Below the pieces are notes generated by a model. That model did no database searches. It was given only the letters and a program-made list of their open reading frames with translations, and was not told where the DNA came from. Below are positions 10,255 to 18,277 of a stretch of DNA of 41,592 bases, one piece after another. The position numbers and the translations under genes were made by a program. How positions within the stretch are numbered: position 1 is the stretch's first letter; the number at the start of each line of letters is the position of its first letter. The stretch is from Gordonia alkanivorans NBRC 16433. Its GTDB lineage: Bacteria > Actinomycetota > Actinomycetes > Mycobacteriales > Mycobacteriaceae. Location: positions 1 through 41,592 of the forward strand of contig NZ_BACI01000021.1 of assembly GCF_000225505.1 (NCBI RefSeq). Reading direction: 5' to 3'.

Positions 10255-10410
10255 CAATACGCCGGATTCTCGGGAACGAATTGCGCTCGAGCCGGTGTTG
10301 TAGTGACCCCACCGGCTAGACAATCCCGGCGGAGTCGTGCGCACACCCCTGGTGACGGCCGAGCCGGAACCGAGAGCGCCCCCTCACACTCGCAACAAGT
10401 AAGGCACACA

Positions 10411-10710
10411 ATGGCTACTGATTACGACGCGCCACGACGCACCGAGGCCGAGGACCTCAACGAAGACTCGCTCGAGGAGCTGAAGGCCCGTCGGAGCGAG
10501 GCGCAGTCCGCGGCGGTCGACGTCGACGAGAGCGACACCGCGGAGTCCTTCGAACTGCCCGGGGCCGATCTCTCCGGTGAAGAACTGTCGGTCCGGGTCA
10601 TCCCGAAGCAGGCCGACGAATTCACTTGTACCAGCTGCTTTCTCGTCTACCACCGTAGCCGGTTGGCCGAGGAGAACGGCAACTCGCTGATCTGCGTCGA
10701 CTGCGCGTGA
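10411..10710 (+). CDS. DUF4193 zinc-ribbon protein
   Basis: A 99-aa acidic cytoplasmic protein. The N-terminus (MATDYDAPRRTEAEDLNEDS) and middle are rich in Glu/Asp. The C-terminus has CTSC, then a second pair ending ICVDC, a four-cysteine zinc ribbon. It is the DUF4193 family, the positional match of Rv2699c, conserved across mycolate actinobacteria; the molecular role is not established to my knowledge. The ATG at 10411 is preceded by AAGG at 8 nt. The long leader, good promoter and a following terminator suggest a highly expressed single-gene transcript. Confidence 0.9.
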   Translation: MATDYDAPRRTEAEDLNEDSLEELKARRSEAQSAAVDVDESDTAESFELPGADLSGEELSVRVIPKQADEFTCTSCFLVYHRSRLAEENGNSLICVDCA

Positions 10711-10769
10711 GTTCCGCGGATCACCCGCGGATGAGCACGACGAGTCCCTGACAGACAGGGCCTGACGAA

Positions 10770-10801
10770 GAAGGGGCCGCGCCATCAGGCGCGGCCCCTT
10801 C
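10770..10801. terminator. Intrinsic terminator after DUF4193
   Basis: GAAGGGGCCGCGCC, loop ATCA, then the exact complement: a 14-bp GC-rich stem ending in CTTC. It sits between the convergent DUF4193 and DUF3093 genes and probably serves both. Confidence 0.85.
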
Positions 10802-10830
10802 GTCGTGTCCTGTGTGACGTCCCGGTGTCG

Positions 10831-11385
10831 TCAGGCGGTCGTCGACGGGCGATCCGCGGCGGCGTCCGGGATGTCGAGCGCTGCCAGCAGCTCGGCCGGG
10901 CGACGGGTGGACACCAGCCAGTACGGGGTCGGGTCGTCGGGATCGTCGAGGACGATGAGGACCATGGTTTTCACCCAGAAGCGGTGCACCAGGTAGGCGG
11001 CGGGGTCGAGCTGCCGGCCGAGGGCGGCGCTCTTGGCGGTCGCCGGGATCGAGGCGCCGCGCGCGACGACGGCCCGCGGCAGACGCGCACGATGCGCCTG
11101 CAGTTCGCGGTCGGCGGTCACCCGGACGCGGGTGCGGCCCATCGACCACAGCACCAGGACACCGAGGATGGCGGTGACGATATAGCCGATCACGCTCCAC
11201 TTGCTGCCGTGGGCGGACAACTGGATCTCGTAGCCCACCACGCCGGTCACGACGGCGGCGGCCAGCCACCACCACCACGGCACGTGCAGGCGCTCGTCGA
11301 ACAGGTCCGCGGACCCGGAGTCGCGGCGCGTCGCCGGATTCTCCGACGTGCCGCCGGTGTTGTCAGGCGATTGAGGTGCGGTCAC
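10831..11385 (-). CDS. DUF3093 membrane protein
   Basis: A 184-aa protein with a polar N-terminal tail, two transmembrane helices at about residues 36-55 (starting PWWWWLAAAVVTGVVGY) and 63-82, and a cytoplasmic C-terminal domain containing LPRAVVARGASIPATAKSAALGRQLDPAAYL and a VLDDPDDPTPYWLVSTRRP segment typical of DUF3093 (Rv2698). Function is unknown. It starts at GTG 11385, 8 nt below a TACGCT -10 box, so the mRNA is probably leaderless. It diverges from dut, with only 23 bp between the start codons, as in mycobacteria. Confidence 0.88.
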   Translation of the reverse strand: MTAPQSPDNTGGTSENPATRRDSGSADLFDERLHVPWWWWLAAAVVTGVVGYEIQLSAHGSKWSVIGYIVTAILGVLVLWSMGRTRVRVTADRELQAHRARLPRAVVARGASIPATAKSAALGRQLDPAAYLVHRFWVKTMVLIVLDDPDDPTPYWLVSTRRPAELLAALDIPDAAADRPSTTA

Positions 11386-11392
11386 GTTGACC

Positions 11393-11402
11393 AGCGTAGT
11401 CT
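11393..11402. promoter_or_regulatory. Overlapping divergent -10 boxes (DUF3093 / dut)
   Basis: In AGCGTAGTCT the plus strand reads TAGTCT (11397-11402) 6 nt before the dut GTG, and the minus strand reads TACGCT (11398-11393) 7 nt before the DUF3093 GTG. The two hexamers share two base pairs, making one bidirectional core promoter with leaderless transcripts on both sides. Confidence 0.65.
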
Positions 11403-11408
11403 GCGTGC

Positions 11409-11879
11409 GTGACCCCAGATCTCCCCCCTCTGCCGCCCATCGCGGTCCGTCGACTCGACCCCGATCTGCCGTTGCCCACCCGGGCTCATCCCGGGGATGC
11501 GGGCGTGGACCTGTGCTCGACGATCGACCTGGAGCTGCCCGCGGGACGCCGGCAGCTGGTCGGCACCGGGATCGCGATCGCGCTGCCGTTCGGCACCGTC
11601 GGGCTGATCCATCCGCGCTCCGGGCTGGCCGCCCGCGCCGGCCTGTCCATCGTGAACACGCCCGGCACGATCGACGCGGGGTATCGCGGGGAGATCAAGG
11701 TCTGCCTGATCAATCTCGACCCCGAGCAGTCCATCACCATCTCGCGCGGTGACCGGATCGCGCAGCTGATCGTGCAGCGCGTCGAGCTGCCCGACTTCGT
11801 GGAGGTCGACGAACTCGACGACACCAGCCGCGGCGACGGCGGATACGGGTCCAGCGGCGGCCACGCCGTCCTGGGCTGA
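11409..11879 (+). CDS. dut: dUTP diphosphatase
   Basis: A 156-aa homotrimeric dUTPase that hydrolyses dUTP to dUMP and pyrophosphate, keeping uracil out of DNA and supplying dTMP synthesis. Five family motifs are present: GDAGVDL (1), HPRSGLAAR (2), the uridine-binding hairpin [13 protein letters not shown] with its catalytic Asp (3), [10 protein letters not shown] (4) and the flexible C-terminal GGYGSSGG (5). Length and motifs match Rv2697. The GTG at 11409 follows a -10 box directly (leaderless), with the family N-terminus close behind. Confidence 0.97.
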   Translation: MTPDLPPLPPIAVRRLDPDLPLPTRAHPGDAGVDLCSTIDLELPAGRRQLVGTGIAIALPFGTVGLIHPRSGLAARAGLSIVNTPGTIDAGYRGEIKVCLINLDPEQSITISRGDRIAQLIVQRVELPDFVEVDELDDTSRGDGGYGSSGGHAVLG

Positions 11880-11955
11880 GCGCGACACGCCGGGCGTCGT
11901 CTGCCCCCGCGTCGATTAATCTTCAACACGAATGCGGATCAACGAGGAGTAGGCG

Positions 11956-12822
11956 ATGACGAATAACGGTTCGGACGAACTGCGGGTCGGACAGGCACTG
12001 GGCCCCTACGACATCGACGCCCTCGCGACGGAGACGAGCGAGCTGGAGAACTCCCATCTCGACCTGGGCTCCGTGCTCGTGCCGGTGGTCGAGGGCGGGC
12101 AGGTGACCGTCGAGATGTCGGAGACCCACCAGCCCCAGAACGTCTACCTGGTCACCCCGATCGGCCGGATCTCGGTGAGTGCCTTCGCGGCGCCCAAGTC
12201 GCCGGGGATGTGGCGTGAGGTGGTCCGCGAACTGGCCGAGTCGCTGCGCGACGGCGGTGCGGCCACCAGCATCGAGGACGGCCACTGGGGCCGTGAGGTC
12301 GTGGCCGAGGTCGAGGGCGGCACGCACCGCTTCATCGGCGTCGACGGCCCGCGGTGGCTCGTGCGCTGTGTCGGCAGCGGTCCGTCGGAGAGCGCCGAGG
12401 ATCTCGCGCGCCTGAGCCGGGCCGTGCTGGCCGAGACCGTCGTGCGTCGCGGTTCCGAGCCGCACCCGCCGCGCGAACCCCTCCCGATCGTGCTGCCGCC
12501 GGTGCTCGCCGACCAGGTGGCCGCCGCGCAACAGCAGATCTTCGCCGAGGCGGAGGCGGAGGCAGGGGCCGGGTCGCAGGCCCAGGCGCCCGCCCCCGAG
12601 GTCCCGGCCGCCGACGAATCGGACGGGGTTGCCGGGGGAGCACTGGACCAGGTCGCACACGCCACCGTCTACGGCGAGAACTCCTACACCGAGACCCCGG
12701 CCGGGGGCGGGTCGGGTGGACATGACGACCCGTCGGTCACCGCCGACCCGGACCCCGAGGACGACGCTCCGTTGCCGCCGTCGTCGGGCTCGGCGATGCA
12801 GCGCTTCTTCCGTCGGCGCTGA
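11956..12822 (+). CDS. DUF3710 protein
   Basis: A 288-aa cytoplasmic protein. The conserved core covers about residues 8-195 (GPYDIDALATETSELENSHLDLGSVLVP split by loops, then TPIGRISVSAFAAPKS, and LADQVAAAQQQIF). After about 200 it becomes Ala/Pro/Glu-rich and low complexity, ending MQRFFRRR. It is the Rv2696c equivalent, found beside dut across mycolate bacteria; its function is unknown. The ATG at 11956 has GAGGAG well placed, and TAATCT at 11917-11922 is a possible -10. The last 86 nt overlap the reconstructed 3' end of the convergent hydrolase. Confidence 0.88.
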   Translation: MTNNGSDELRVGQALGPYDIDALATETSELENSHLDLGSVLVPVVEGGQVTVEMSETHQPQNVYLVTPIGRISVSAFAAPKSPGMWREVVRELAESLRDGGAATSIEDGHWGREVVAEVEGGTHRFIGVDGPRWLVRCVGSGPSESAEDLARLSRAVLAETVVRRGSEPHPPREPLPIVLPPVLADQVAAAQQQIFAEAEAEAGAGSQAQAPAPEVPAADESDGVAGGALDQVAHATVYGENSYTETPAGGGSGGHDDPSVTADPDPEDDAPLPPSSGSAMQRFFRRR

Positions 12823-13581
12823 TCCCGCTGCGGCCGGCCGACGGCTCGACGCGTAGGTATGCATCGAGGCAACTCGCACCGAGCAGCGCGGGATCACGGC
12901 CCCACCCCTCGAGGGTGACCTCGACCAGCGCCGAACGCGGTGCTGCGTCCTCCCAGGGGCAACGGTGATCGGATGGATCGCGTCGTCGGGCGCCGCGACG
13001 AGTGCCAGCGGAACGGTGAGCCCGGCTATCCGTGCGGGTGTCGGGGCGCAGTAGCGCGCCGCGTCACGCAGCTGACCGATGACCTCGGGGTGCAGTCTGC
13101 GCCAGGAACGGGACAGCTCCTCGGCCAGCCAGTCCGGACTGCTCGCCGCCATCTCGGCGACCGTCGCCTCCAGTCCGTTTCGTTCCATCGCGTCGGCGGT
13201 CGCCCGTGCGCTCGCGGCGGCGAGCGCGGAGTCGGCGTCCCCGCTCCAGGCCGGTAGGGCCGCGAACACGCCCGCACAACGTCCGACGTGGTCGGCGAGG
13301 GCCCATTCGAGGGCGATCGCGGCGCCGATCGACACTCCTCCGACCAGAACGCAGTCGTGCTCGGCCGCCGCGCGGTCGAGGCCTCGACGGTGTCCGTCGA
13401 CGAGAGCCGACGTCGGCTCGAGTGCCACCAGCTCCACCCCGAGCGTCGCGGCGGCGTGACCGAAGGCACGTGTGACGTTGTCGGCATCGGAACCGGTCCC
13501 GGGAATCACCACCAGCGCGGTGGGTTTTCGTGTTTGCGGACTGTCCACGACGGCATCAACTGTCATCCGGATGCGAGGCAC
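12737..13581 (-). pseudogene. Alpha/beta hydrolase (Rv2695-like), frameshifted
   Basis: A hydrolase of about 280 aa. The N-terminus has VVIPGTGSDADNV (oxyanion region), and the nucleophile elbow GVSIGA is intact. The acid/base segment APDDAIHP is reached, after which the frame slips: near 12955-12960 one base is missing at a run of four C on the minus strand. In the shifted frame the fold continues (WEDAAPRSALVEVTLEGW, LLGASCLDAYL) to a TGA at 12737. The span of 845 nt is one short of a multiple of three. As written, the frame reads on through the antisense of DUF3710, which is not a real protein end. The start is taken at GTG 13581 (AAGGGA upstream); ATG 13566 is an alternative. Pseudogene or sequence error. 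Confidence 0.75.
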
Positions 13582-13753
13582 CCAGAGATCATCCCTTAGG
13601 GTGTCCCGGGACTGCGGGTGCGCCCCAGTCGTCCACGTTGTCACCGGAGGGTGCCGGGTCTACGCTGGCGGACAGCCACCGATCATTCGTTCGGTGGCCA
13701 CGGACGCTACGGCGGAAGCCCTGGCGCCGGTTGAAATCCATTGGGAGGTTGGG

Positions 13754-14131
13754 ATGCCCACAGCTGGTTATCTCAAGCGACTGACCCGCCGACTCACCGA
13801 AGACCTCGGGGACGTCGACGCGGAGCGAATCGCCGAGGAGTCGAAGGCGACGGGCGCACAACGCGCGTCGGACTGCACCCGCGGCGAGGAGGTCACCATG
13901 CACGGCGAGCTGCGCGCGGTGGAGACCTGTTCACGCACGGCCAAGGCCGGCGTGAAGGCGGAGTTCTTCGACGGCTCCGACACCGTCATGCTGAAGTGGC
14001 TGGGCCGCAATCGCATCGCCGGCATCGAACCCGGCCGCAAGGTGACCGTACGGGGCCGACTCGCCCTGCAGGACGGCCACAAGGTGATCTACAACCCCTA
14101 CTACGAGCTGCAGGGCAGCGACGACGAGTGA
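13754..14131 (+). CDS. OB-fold nucleic-acid-binding domain protein
   Basis: A 125-aa protein. A helical N-terminus (LKRLTRRLTEDLGDVDAERI) precedes a small OB-fold barrel at about residues 45-120 (VTMHGELRAVETCSRTAKAG, MLKWLGRNRIAGIEPGRKVTVRG, then KVIYNPYYEL). It is the Rv2694c equivalent. Binding of DNA or RNA is implied only by the fold. The ATG at 13754 has GGGAGG upstream. The stop overlaps the GTG of the DUF3159 gene (GTGA), so the two are translationally coupled and may act together. Confidence 0.88.
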   Translation: MPTAGYLKRLTRRLTEDLGDVDAERIAEESKATGAQRASDCTRGEEVTMHGELRAVETCSRTAKAGVKAEFFDGSDTVMLKWLGRNRIAGIEPGRKVTVRGRLALQDGHKVIYNPYYELQGSDDE

Positions 14132-14808
14132 CACCCACGAGTGACACCGGCAGGTCGGACGACGAGTCCGCCGACCACGACGTCGAGCAGGAACCGGGCC
14201 TCGAGCCGGCCCCCACGGTGCTGGAACAGATCGGCGGCGTCTCCGGCCTGATCTACTCGACCGTCCCGGTCGTCGTGTTCGTCCCCGTCAACTCGTTCTT
14301 CGGCCTCACGGCCGCCATCGTCGCCGCGCTCACCGCCGCGGCCCTCGTCTTCGGAGTGCGGCTCGTCCGCCGCGAAGGGCTCTCCCCGGCGATCTCCGGC
14401 CTTCTCGGCGTGGCGATCTGCGTCTTCATCGCCAACCGGGTGGGGGACGCCAAGGGATACTTCCTCTTCGGGATCTGGACCACCCTCACCTATGCGATCG
14501 TGTTCGTGATCTCCATCGTCGTGCGCTGGCCGCTGATCGGTGTCGCCTGGCACCTCGTCAACGGGCAGGGGACCGCCTGGCGCAAGCATCGTCGGACGTT
14601 GCGCGCCTACGACATCGCCACCGCCCTGTGGGCCCTGGTCTTCGCGGCGCGGTATCTCGCCCAGTCCGAGCTCTACGACCTCGGTGCCACCGGATGGCTG
14701 GCCTTCACCCGGATCGCGATGGGATGGCCGCTCACGGCTCTCGCGGTGCTCGCGACGGTCCTGCTCGTCCGCCGCGCGGTCCGCGAGGAAGAGACCGTCA
14801 GCGCGTGA
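14128..14808 (+). CDS. DUF3159 integral membrane protein
   Basis: A 226-aa protein with an acidic N-terminal tail of about 30 residues, then five or six transmembrane segments (for example VSGLIYSTVPVVVFVPVNSF and LTYAIVFVISIVVRWPLIGV) separated by conserved polar loops (NRVGDAKGYF, WHLVNGQGTAWRKHRRTLRAYD). It matches DUF3159 (Rv2693c). The function is unknown. The start GTG overlaps the preceding TGA, and the stop lies 3 bp from the convergent stop of ceoC, a positional link to potassium genes that is conserved in mycobacteria. Confidence 0.9.
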   Translation: MTPTSDTGRSDDESADHDVEQEPGLEPAPTVLEQIGGVSGLIYSTVPVVVFVPVNSFFGLTAAIVAALTAAALVFGVRLVRREGLSPAISGLLGVAICVFIANRVGDAKGYFLFGIWTTLTYAIVFVISIVVRWPLIGVAWHLVNGQGTAWRKHRRTLRAYDIATALWALVFAARYLAQSELYDLGATGWLAFTRIAMGWPLTALAVLATVLLVRRAVREEETVSA

Positions 14809-14811
14809 TCG

Positions 14812-15474
14812 TCAGCGTGTGATCTGCATGGCGTCGTAGAGGGCAGGTTCGGCCTCCGACGGGGCGATGAAGATCAGCTCGTCGCCGCCCTCGATCGGGT
14901 CGTCGCTCTGCGGCACGATGACGCGCCCGCCCCGCAGGATCGTGACCAGAGCCACGTCGCGCGGGAGTTCGAGCTTGCGTACCGGCTTGCCCGCCATCGG
15001 GGTGTTCGACGGCAGGGTGAGTTCGACGAGGTTCGCCTGTCCCTGGCGAAAGGTCATGAGGCGGACCAGGTCACCCACCGATACCGCCTCCTCGACCAGG
15101 GAGGCCAGCAGGCGCGGGGTCGACACGGCGACGTCGACGCCCCAGTCCTCACCGAAGAGCCACTCGTTGCGCGGGTCGTTGACCCGCGCGACGACGCGGT
15201 TGATCGCGAACTCGGTCTTGGCCAGCAGGCTCACGACCAGATTGGCCTTGTCGTCGCCGGTCGCGGCGATCATCACGTCGAAGGTCTGCAACTGCGCGTC
15301 TTCGAGTTTCGCGAGTTCGCAGGCGTCGGCGAGGATCCACTTGGCGCCCCCCACCGAGTCCGGGTCGATGTGGTCGGCCTTGCGCTCGAACAGCGTGACG
15401 TCGTGCGAGTTGACCAGGAGTTCGCGGGCGATCGAGCGCCCGACCGCGCCGGCTCCGGCGATGGCGACCTTCAC
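14812..15474 (-). CDS. ceoC: TrkA-type potassium regulatory subunit CeoC
   Basis: A 220-aa cytoplasmic RCK protein that gates K+ uptake. The RCK-N Rossmann domain begins VKVAIAGAGAVGRSIARELL (NAD-binding GxGxxG) and includes MIAATGDDKANLVVSLLAKTEF; the RCK-C domain at about residues 135-220 contains ANLVELTLPSNTPMAGKPV and DELIFIAP. It matches Rv2692. The GTG at 15474 has GAGGAG upstream. It follows ceoB by 43 bp in one operon, and the two RCK subunits are expected to form a hetero-octameric ring. It lies divergently beside a KimA-type K+ importer. Confidence 0.93.
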   Translation of the reverse strand: MKVAIAGAGAVGRSIARELLVNSHDVTLFERKADHIDPDSVGGAKWILADACELAKLEDAQLQTFDVMIAATGDDKANLVVSLLAKTEFAINRVVARVNDPRNEWLFGEDWGVDVAVSTPRLLASLVEEAVSVGDLVRLMTFRQGQANLVELTLPSNTPMAGKPVRKLELPRDVALVTILRGGRVIVPQSDDPIEGGDELIFIAPSEAEPALYDAMQITR

Positions 15475-15517
15475 AGGATGACTCCTCGGTGTTCGGGGCT
15501 CTGGTGTTCCGGGGTGT

Positions 15518-16183
15518 TCAGGACTCGGCCTGGGTGAACGGTCCCGCGGCGATGCTGCGCGCGTCGGCCAGGTGGTCGAGCAGGACGGCGCCGTAGACCA
15601 CGTCGTCCTGCTGGAGAACGGTTTTGGACTCGGGCAGGATCGGCCGGCCGACCCGGTTGAGGAAGGCCACGCGAGCGCCTGTCTGCTCCTGGAACTTGGC
15701 GACCGACACCCCGATCCACGACTCGTCGACGTCGATCTCGGCGACGGCCAGGGAACCGGACGGGTCACGCCACTCGGCCGTCGCGGTCTCGCCGAGCGCG
15801 GAGACGAAACGTTCGGTCGTCCACGGCACGGTCGCGACGGTCGGAATGCCCAGACGCTCGTACACCTCGGCACGCTTGGCATCGTAGATGCGGGCGACGA
15901 CGCGCTCGACGTCGAAGGTCTCCCGGGCCACGCGGGCGGCGATGATGTTGGAGTTGTCGCCGGAGGACACCGCGGCGAAGGCGTCGGCGTGCTCGATCCC
16001 GGACTTGACGAGGATGTCCCGGTCGAAGCCCACGCCGGTGATCGTGCGGCCCGCGAAATCGGTGGACAGCCGGGCGAACGAGGACGGGTCCCGGTCGATG
16101 ATCGCGACGTCGTGTCCGCGTTTCTGCATCGCCATCGCGAGCGACGATCCGACGCGCCCGCAACCCATGATGACTACCTGCAC
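15518..16183 (-). CDS. ceoB: TrkA-type potassium regulatory subunit CeoB
   Basis: A 221-aa RCK protein. The N-terminal Rossmann domain (VVIMGCGRVGSSLAMAM; acidic IDRDPSSF binding the nucleotide ribose; AAVSSGDNSNIIAARVARE) is followed by an RCK-C domain from about residue 135 (AVAEIDVDESWIGVSVAKF, VVYGAVLLDHL). It matches Rv2691. It starts at GTG 16183 with AGGAGAGGA upstream and is the first gene of the ceoBC operon. The 78-bp gap to the divergent kimA-like gene must hold both promoters. The transporter it controls is not certain: the neighbour is KimA-type, and no TrkG/TrkH gene is in the window. Confidence 0.93.
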   Translation of the reverse strand: MQVVIMGCGRVGSSLAMAMQKRGHDVAIIDRDPSSFARLSTDFAGRTITGVGFDRDILVKSGIEHADAFAAVSSGDNSNIIAARVARETFDVERVVARIYDAKRAEVYERLGIPTVATVPWTTERFVSALGETATAEWRDPSGSLAVAEIDVDESWIGVSVAKFQEQTGARVAFLNRVGRPILPESKTVLQQDDVVYGAVLLDHLADARSIAAGPFTQAES

Positions 16184-16249
16184 GACATTCCTCTCCTGAC
16201 GCGACCTGCGTGCCGCGAGTCGAACCTACCCGCCACGACGCGGACGCTC

Positions 16250-16255
16250 TAGGGT
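16250..16255 (+). promoter_or_regulatory. -10 box of the kimA-like gene (leaderless)
   Basis: TAGGGT, 6 nt before the GTG at 16262. No Shine-Dalgarno is present, which fits a leaderless mRNA. Confidence 0.5.
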
Positions 16256-16261
16256 TGCCTG

Positions 16262-18277
16262 GTGTCCACCGTCTCCAAGGTGTCCGTCGCGACGAAGCGC
16301 CTCCTGCTCGGCAGGCCCTTCCGCAGCGACAAGCTGGGTCACACTCTGCTCCCCAAACGGATCGCCCTCCCGGTTTTCGCCTCCGACGCGATGAGCTCGG
16401 TGGCCTACGCGCCCCAGGAGATCTTCCTCGTCCTGTCGGTGGCCGGTATCACCGCGCTCGCGTTCACCCCCTGGGTCGCCGTCGCCGTCGCGGTGGTCCT
16501 CGCGGTCGTGGTCGCCAGCTATCGGCAGAACGTGCACGCATATCCGTCGGGTGGTGGCGATTACGAGGTCGCCACCGTCAACCTGGGCCCCAACGCCGGC
16601 CTGACGGTCGGCAGCGCTCTCCTCGTCGACTACGTGCTGACGGTTGCGGTGTCGGTGACGTCGGCGGCGGAGAACATCGGTTCGGCCGTGCCGTTCGTCA
16701 ACGAGCACAAGGTCTGGTTCTGCGTCGGCGCGATCCTGATCCTGGCGGCGGTGAACCTCCGCGGCATCAAGGAATCCGGTGCGTTCCTGGCCATCCCGAC
16801 CTACGCCTTCATCGTCGGCGTGCTGGGCATGCTCGTCTGGGGGTTCACCGAGATCTTCGTCCTCGGCGAGGAGATCCGTTCGGAGACGGCCGACTTCGGT
16901 ATCGTCGCCGAACAGGACAACCTCACCGGACTGGCGCTGGTCTTCCTCGTCGCGCGCTCGTTCTCCTCCGGATGTGCCGCGCTGACAGGGGTCGAGGCCA
17001 TCAGCAACGGTGTCCCCGCGTTCCGGAAACCCAAGTCCCGCAACGCCGCGACCACCCTCCTCATGCTCGGCGCATTCTCGATCACCCTGCTGCTGGGCAT
17101 CGTCATGCTCGCCCAGGAGATCGGCGCGAAGTACGTGATGGACCCGTCGAAGGACCTCGTCGGTGCCCCCGAGGGCTACCAGCAGAAGGCGATGATCGCG
17201 CAGCTGGCTCACGCGGTCTTCGACTCGTTCCCGGCCGGTTTCTTCTTCGTCGCGGTGGCCACCGCGCTGATCCTGTTGCTGGCCGCGAACACGGCGTTCA
17301 ACGGTTTCCCGGTGCTCGGTTCGGTCCTGGCGCAGGATCGATACCTGCCGCGACAGTTGCACACCCGTGGCGACCGCCTCGCGTTCAGCAACGGCATCCT
17401 GTTCCTGGCGGCCGCGGCGATAGTCTTCGTGGTCGCGTTCGGGGCGCAGGTGACCGCGCTGATCCAGCTCTACATCGTCGGCGTGTTCGTCTCGTTCACG
17501 TTGAGTCAGACCGGCATGGTGCGGCACTGGACACGACTGCTGCGCACCGAGACCGACCCCAGTGCCCGGCGGCGGATGATGCAGTCGCGGGTGGTGAACT
17601 CGGTCGGCCTGGTGATGACGGCCACGGTCCTGGTGGTGGTGCTGATCACGAAGTTCACCGCCGGTGCCTGGATCGCGGTGCTCGCCATGGTCTCGATCTT
17701 CGTGCTGATGAAGCTGATCCACCACCATTACGCGTCGGTTCAGCGCGAGCTCGACCGGGCCGAGACCGACGACGAGGGCGTGCTGCCCAGCCGGACGCAT
17801 TCGATCGTTCTCGTGTCGAGTCTGCACATGGCCTCCAAGAGGGCCATGCGCTACGCCCGGGCGACGAGACCGGACGTCCTGGAGGCGATCACAGTGAACG
17901 TCGACGACCGGGACACCCGTAAACTCGTCTCCGAGTGGGAGGCCAGCGACATCACGGTCCCGCTGAAGGTCATCGCCTCCCCGTACCGCGAGATCACCCG
18001 GCCGGTCATCGATTACGTGCGACGCATCCGCCGTGAGTCCCCGCGCGACGTGGTGACCGTGTTCATACCCGAATACGTCGTCGGACACTGGTGGGAGCAG
18101 ATCCTGCACAATCAATCCGCGCTGCGGCTCAAGGGACGCCTGCTGTTCGAACCCGGGGTGATGGTGACCTCGGTGCCCTGGCAGCTCACGTCGTCGGACC
18201 GCCGCAAGGAGACCAAGAGGTACTGGGCGCCGGGTGAGACCCGCCGCGCCCTGGGCGAATCGGAGCGCACACTGTGA
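16262..18277 (+). CDS. kimA-like: KimA-type potassium transporter (APC superfamily)
   Basis: A 671-aa membrane protein usually called an APC amino-acid permease (Rv2690c). From memory of the B. subtilis KimA sequence, the match runs end to end: the N-terminal KRLLLGRP, ASDAMSSVAYAPQE, LLVDYVLTVAVSV, CAALTGVEAISNGVP, ALILLLAANTAFNGFP, GVFVSFTLSQTGM, and a cytoplasmic C-terminal domain (from about 480) with HNQSALRLKGRLLF and VTSVPW. The Asp/Tyr, Asp/Thr and Thr residues reported to bind K+ in KimA are all kept in those motifs. Twelve transmembrane helices are expected. I therefore infer proton-coupled K+ uptake. The stop overlaps the next gene (GTGA). Confidence 0.85.
   Translation: MSTVSKVSVATKRLLLGRPFRSDKLGHTLLPKRIALPVFASDAMSSVAYAPQEIFLVLSVAGITALAFTPWVAVAVAVVLAVVVASYRQNVHAYPSGGGDYEVATVNLGPNAGLTVGSALLVDYVLTVAVSVTSAAENIGSAVPFVNEHKVWFCVGAILILAAVNLRGIKESGAFLAIPTYAFIVGVLGMLVWGFTEIFVLGEEIRSETADFGIVAEQDNLTGLALVFLVARSFSSGCAALTGVEAISNGVPAFRKPKSRNAATTLLMLGAFSITLLLGIVMLAQEIGAKYVMDPSKDLVGAPEGYQQKAMIAQLAHAVFDSFPAGFFFVAVATALILLLAANTAFNGFPVLGSVLAQDRYLPRQLHTRGDRLAFSNGILFLAAAAIVFVVAFGAQVTALIQLYIVGVFVSFTLSQTGMVRHWTRLLRTETDPSARRRMMQSRVVNSVGLVMTATVLVVVLITKFTAGAWIAVLAMVSIFVLMKLIHHHYASVQRELDRAETDDEGVLPSRTHSIVLVSSLHMASKRAMRYARATRPDVLEAITVNVDDRDTRKLVSEWEASDITVPLKVIASPYREITRPVIDYVRRIRRESPRDVVTVFIPEYVVGHWWEQILHNQSALRLKGRLLFEPGVMVTSVPWQLTSSDRRKETKRYWAPGETRRALGESERTL

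Larger units (their letters stand above)
9967..10410. other. 444-bp divergent intergenic region cei / DUF4193
   Basis: No protein-coding gene is supported here. It holds the ribosome site of cei, a good sigma-A promoter at 10165-10193, a CRP/GlxR-like palindrome at 10239-10254 and then a leader of about 210 nt before the DUF4193 ATG. I see no tRNA or recognised riboswitch. Confidence 0.7.
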
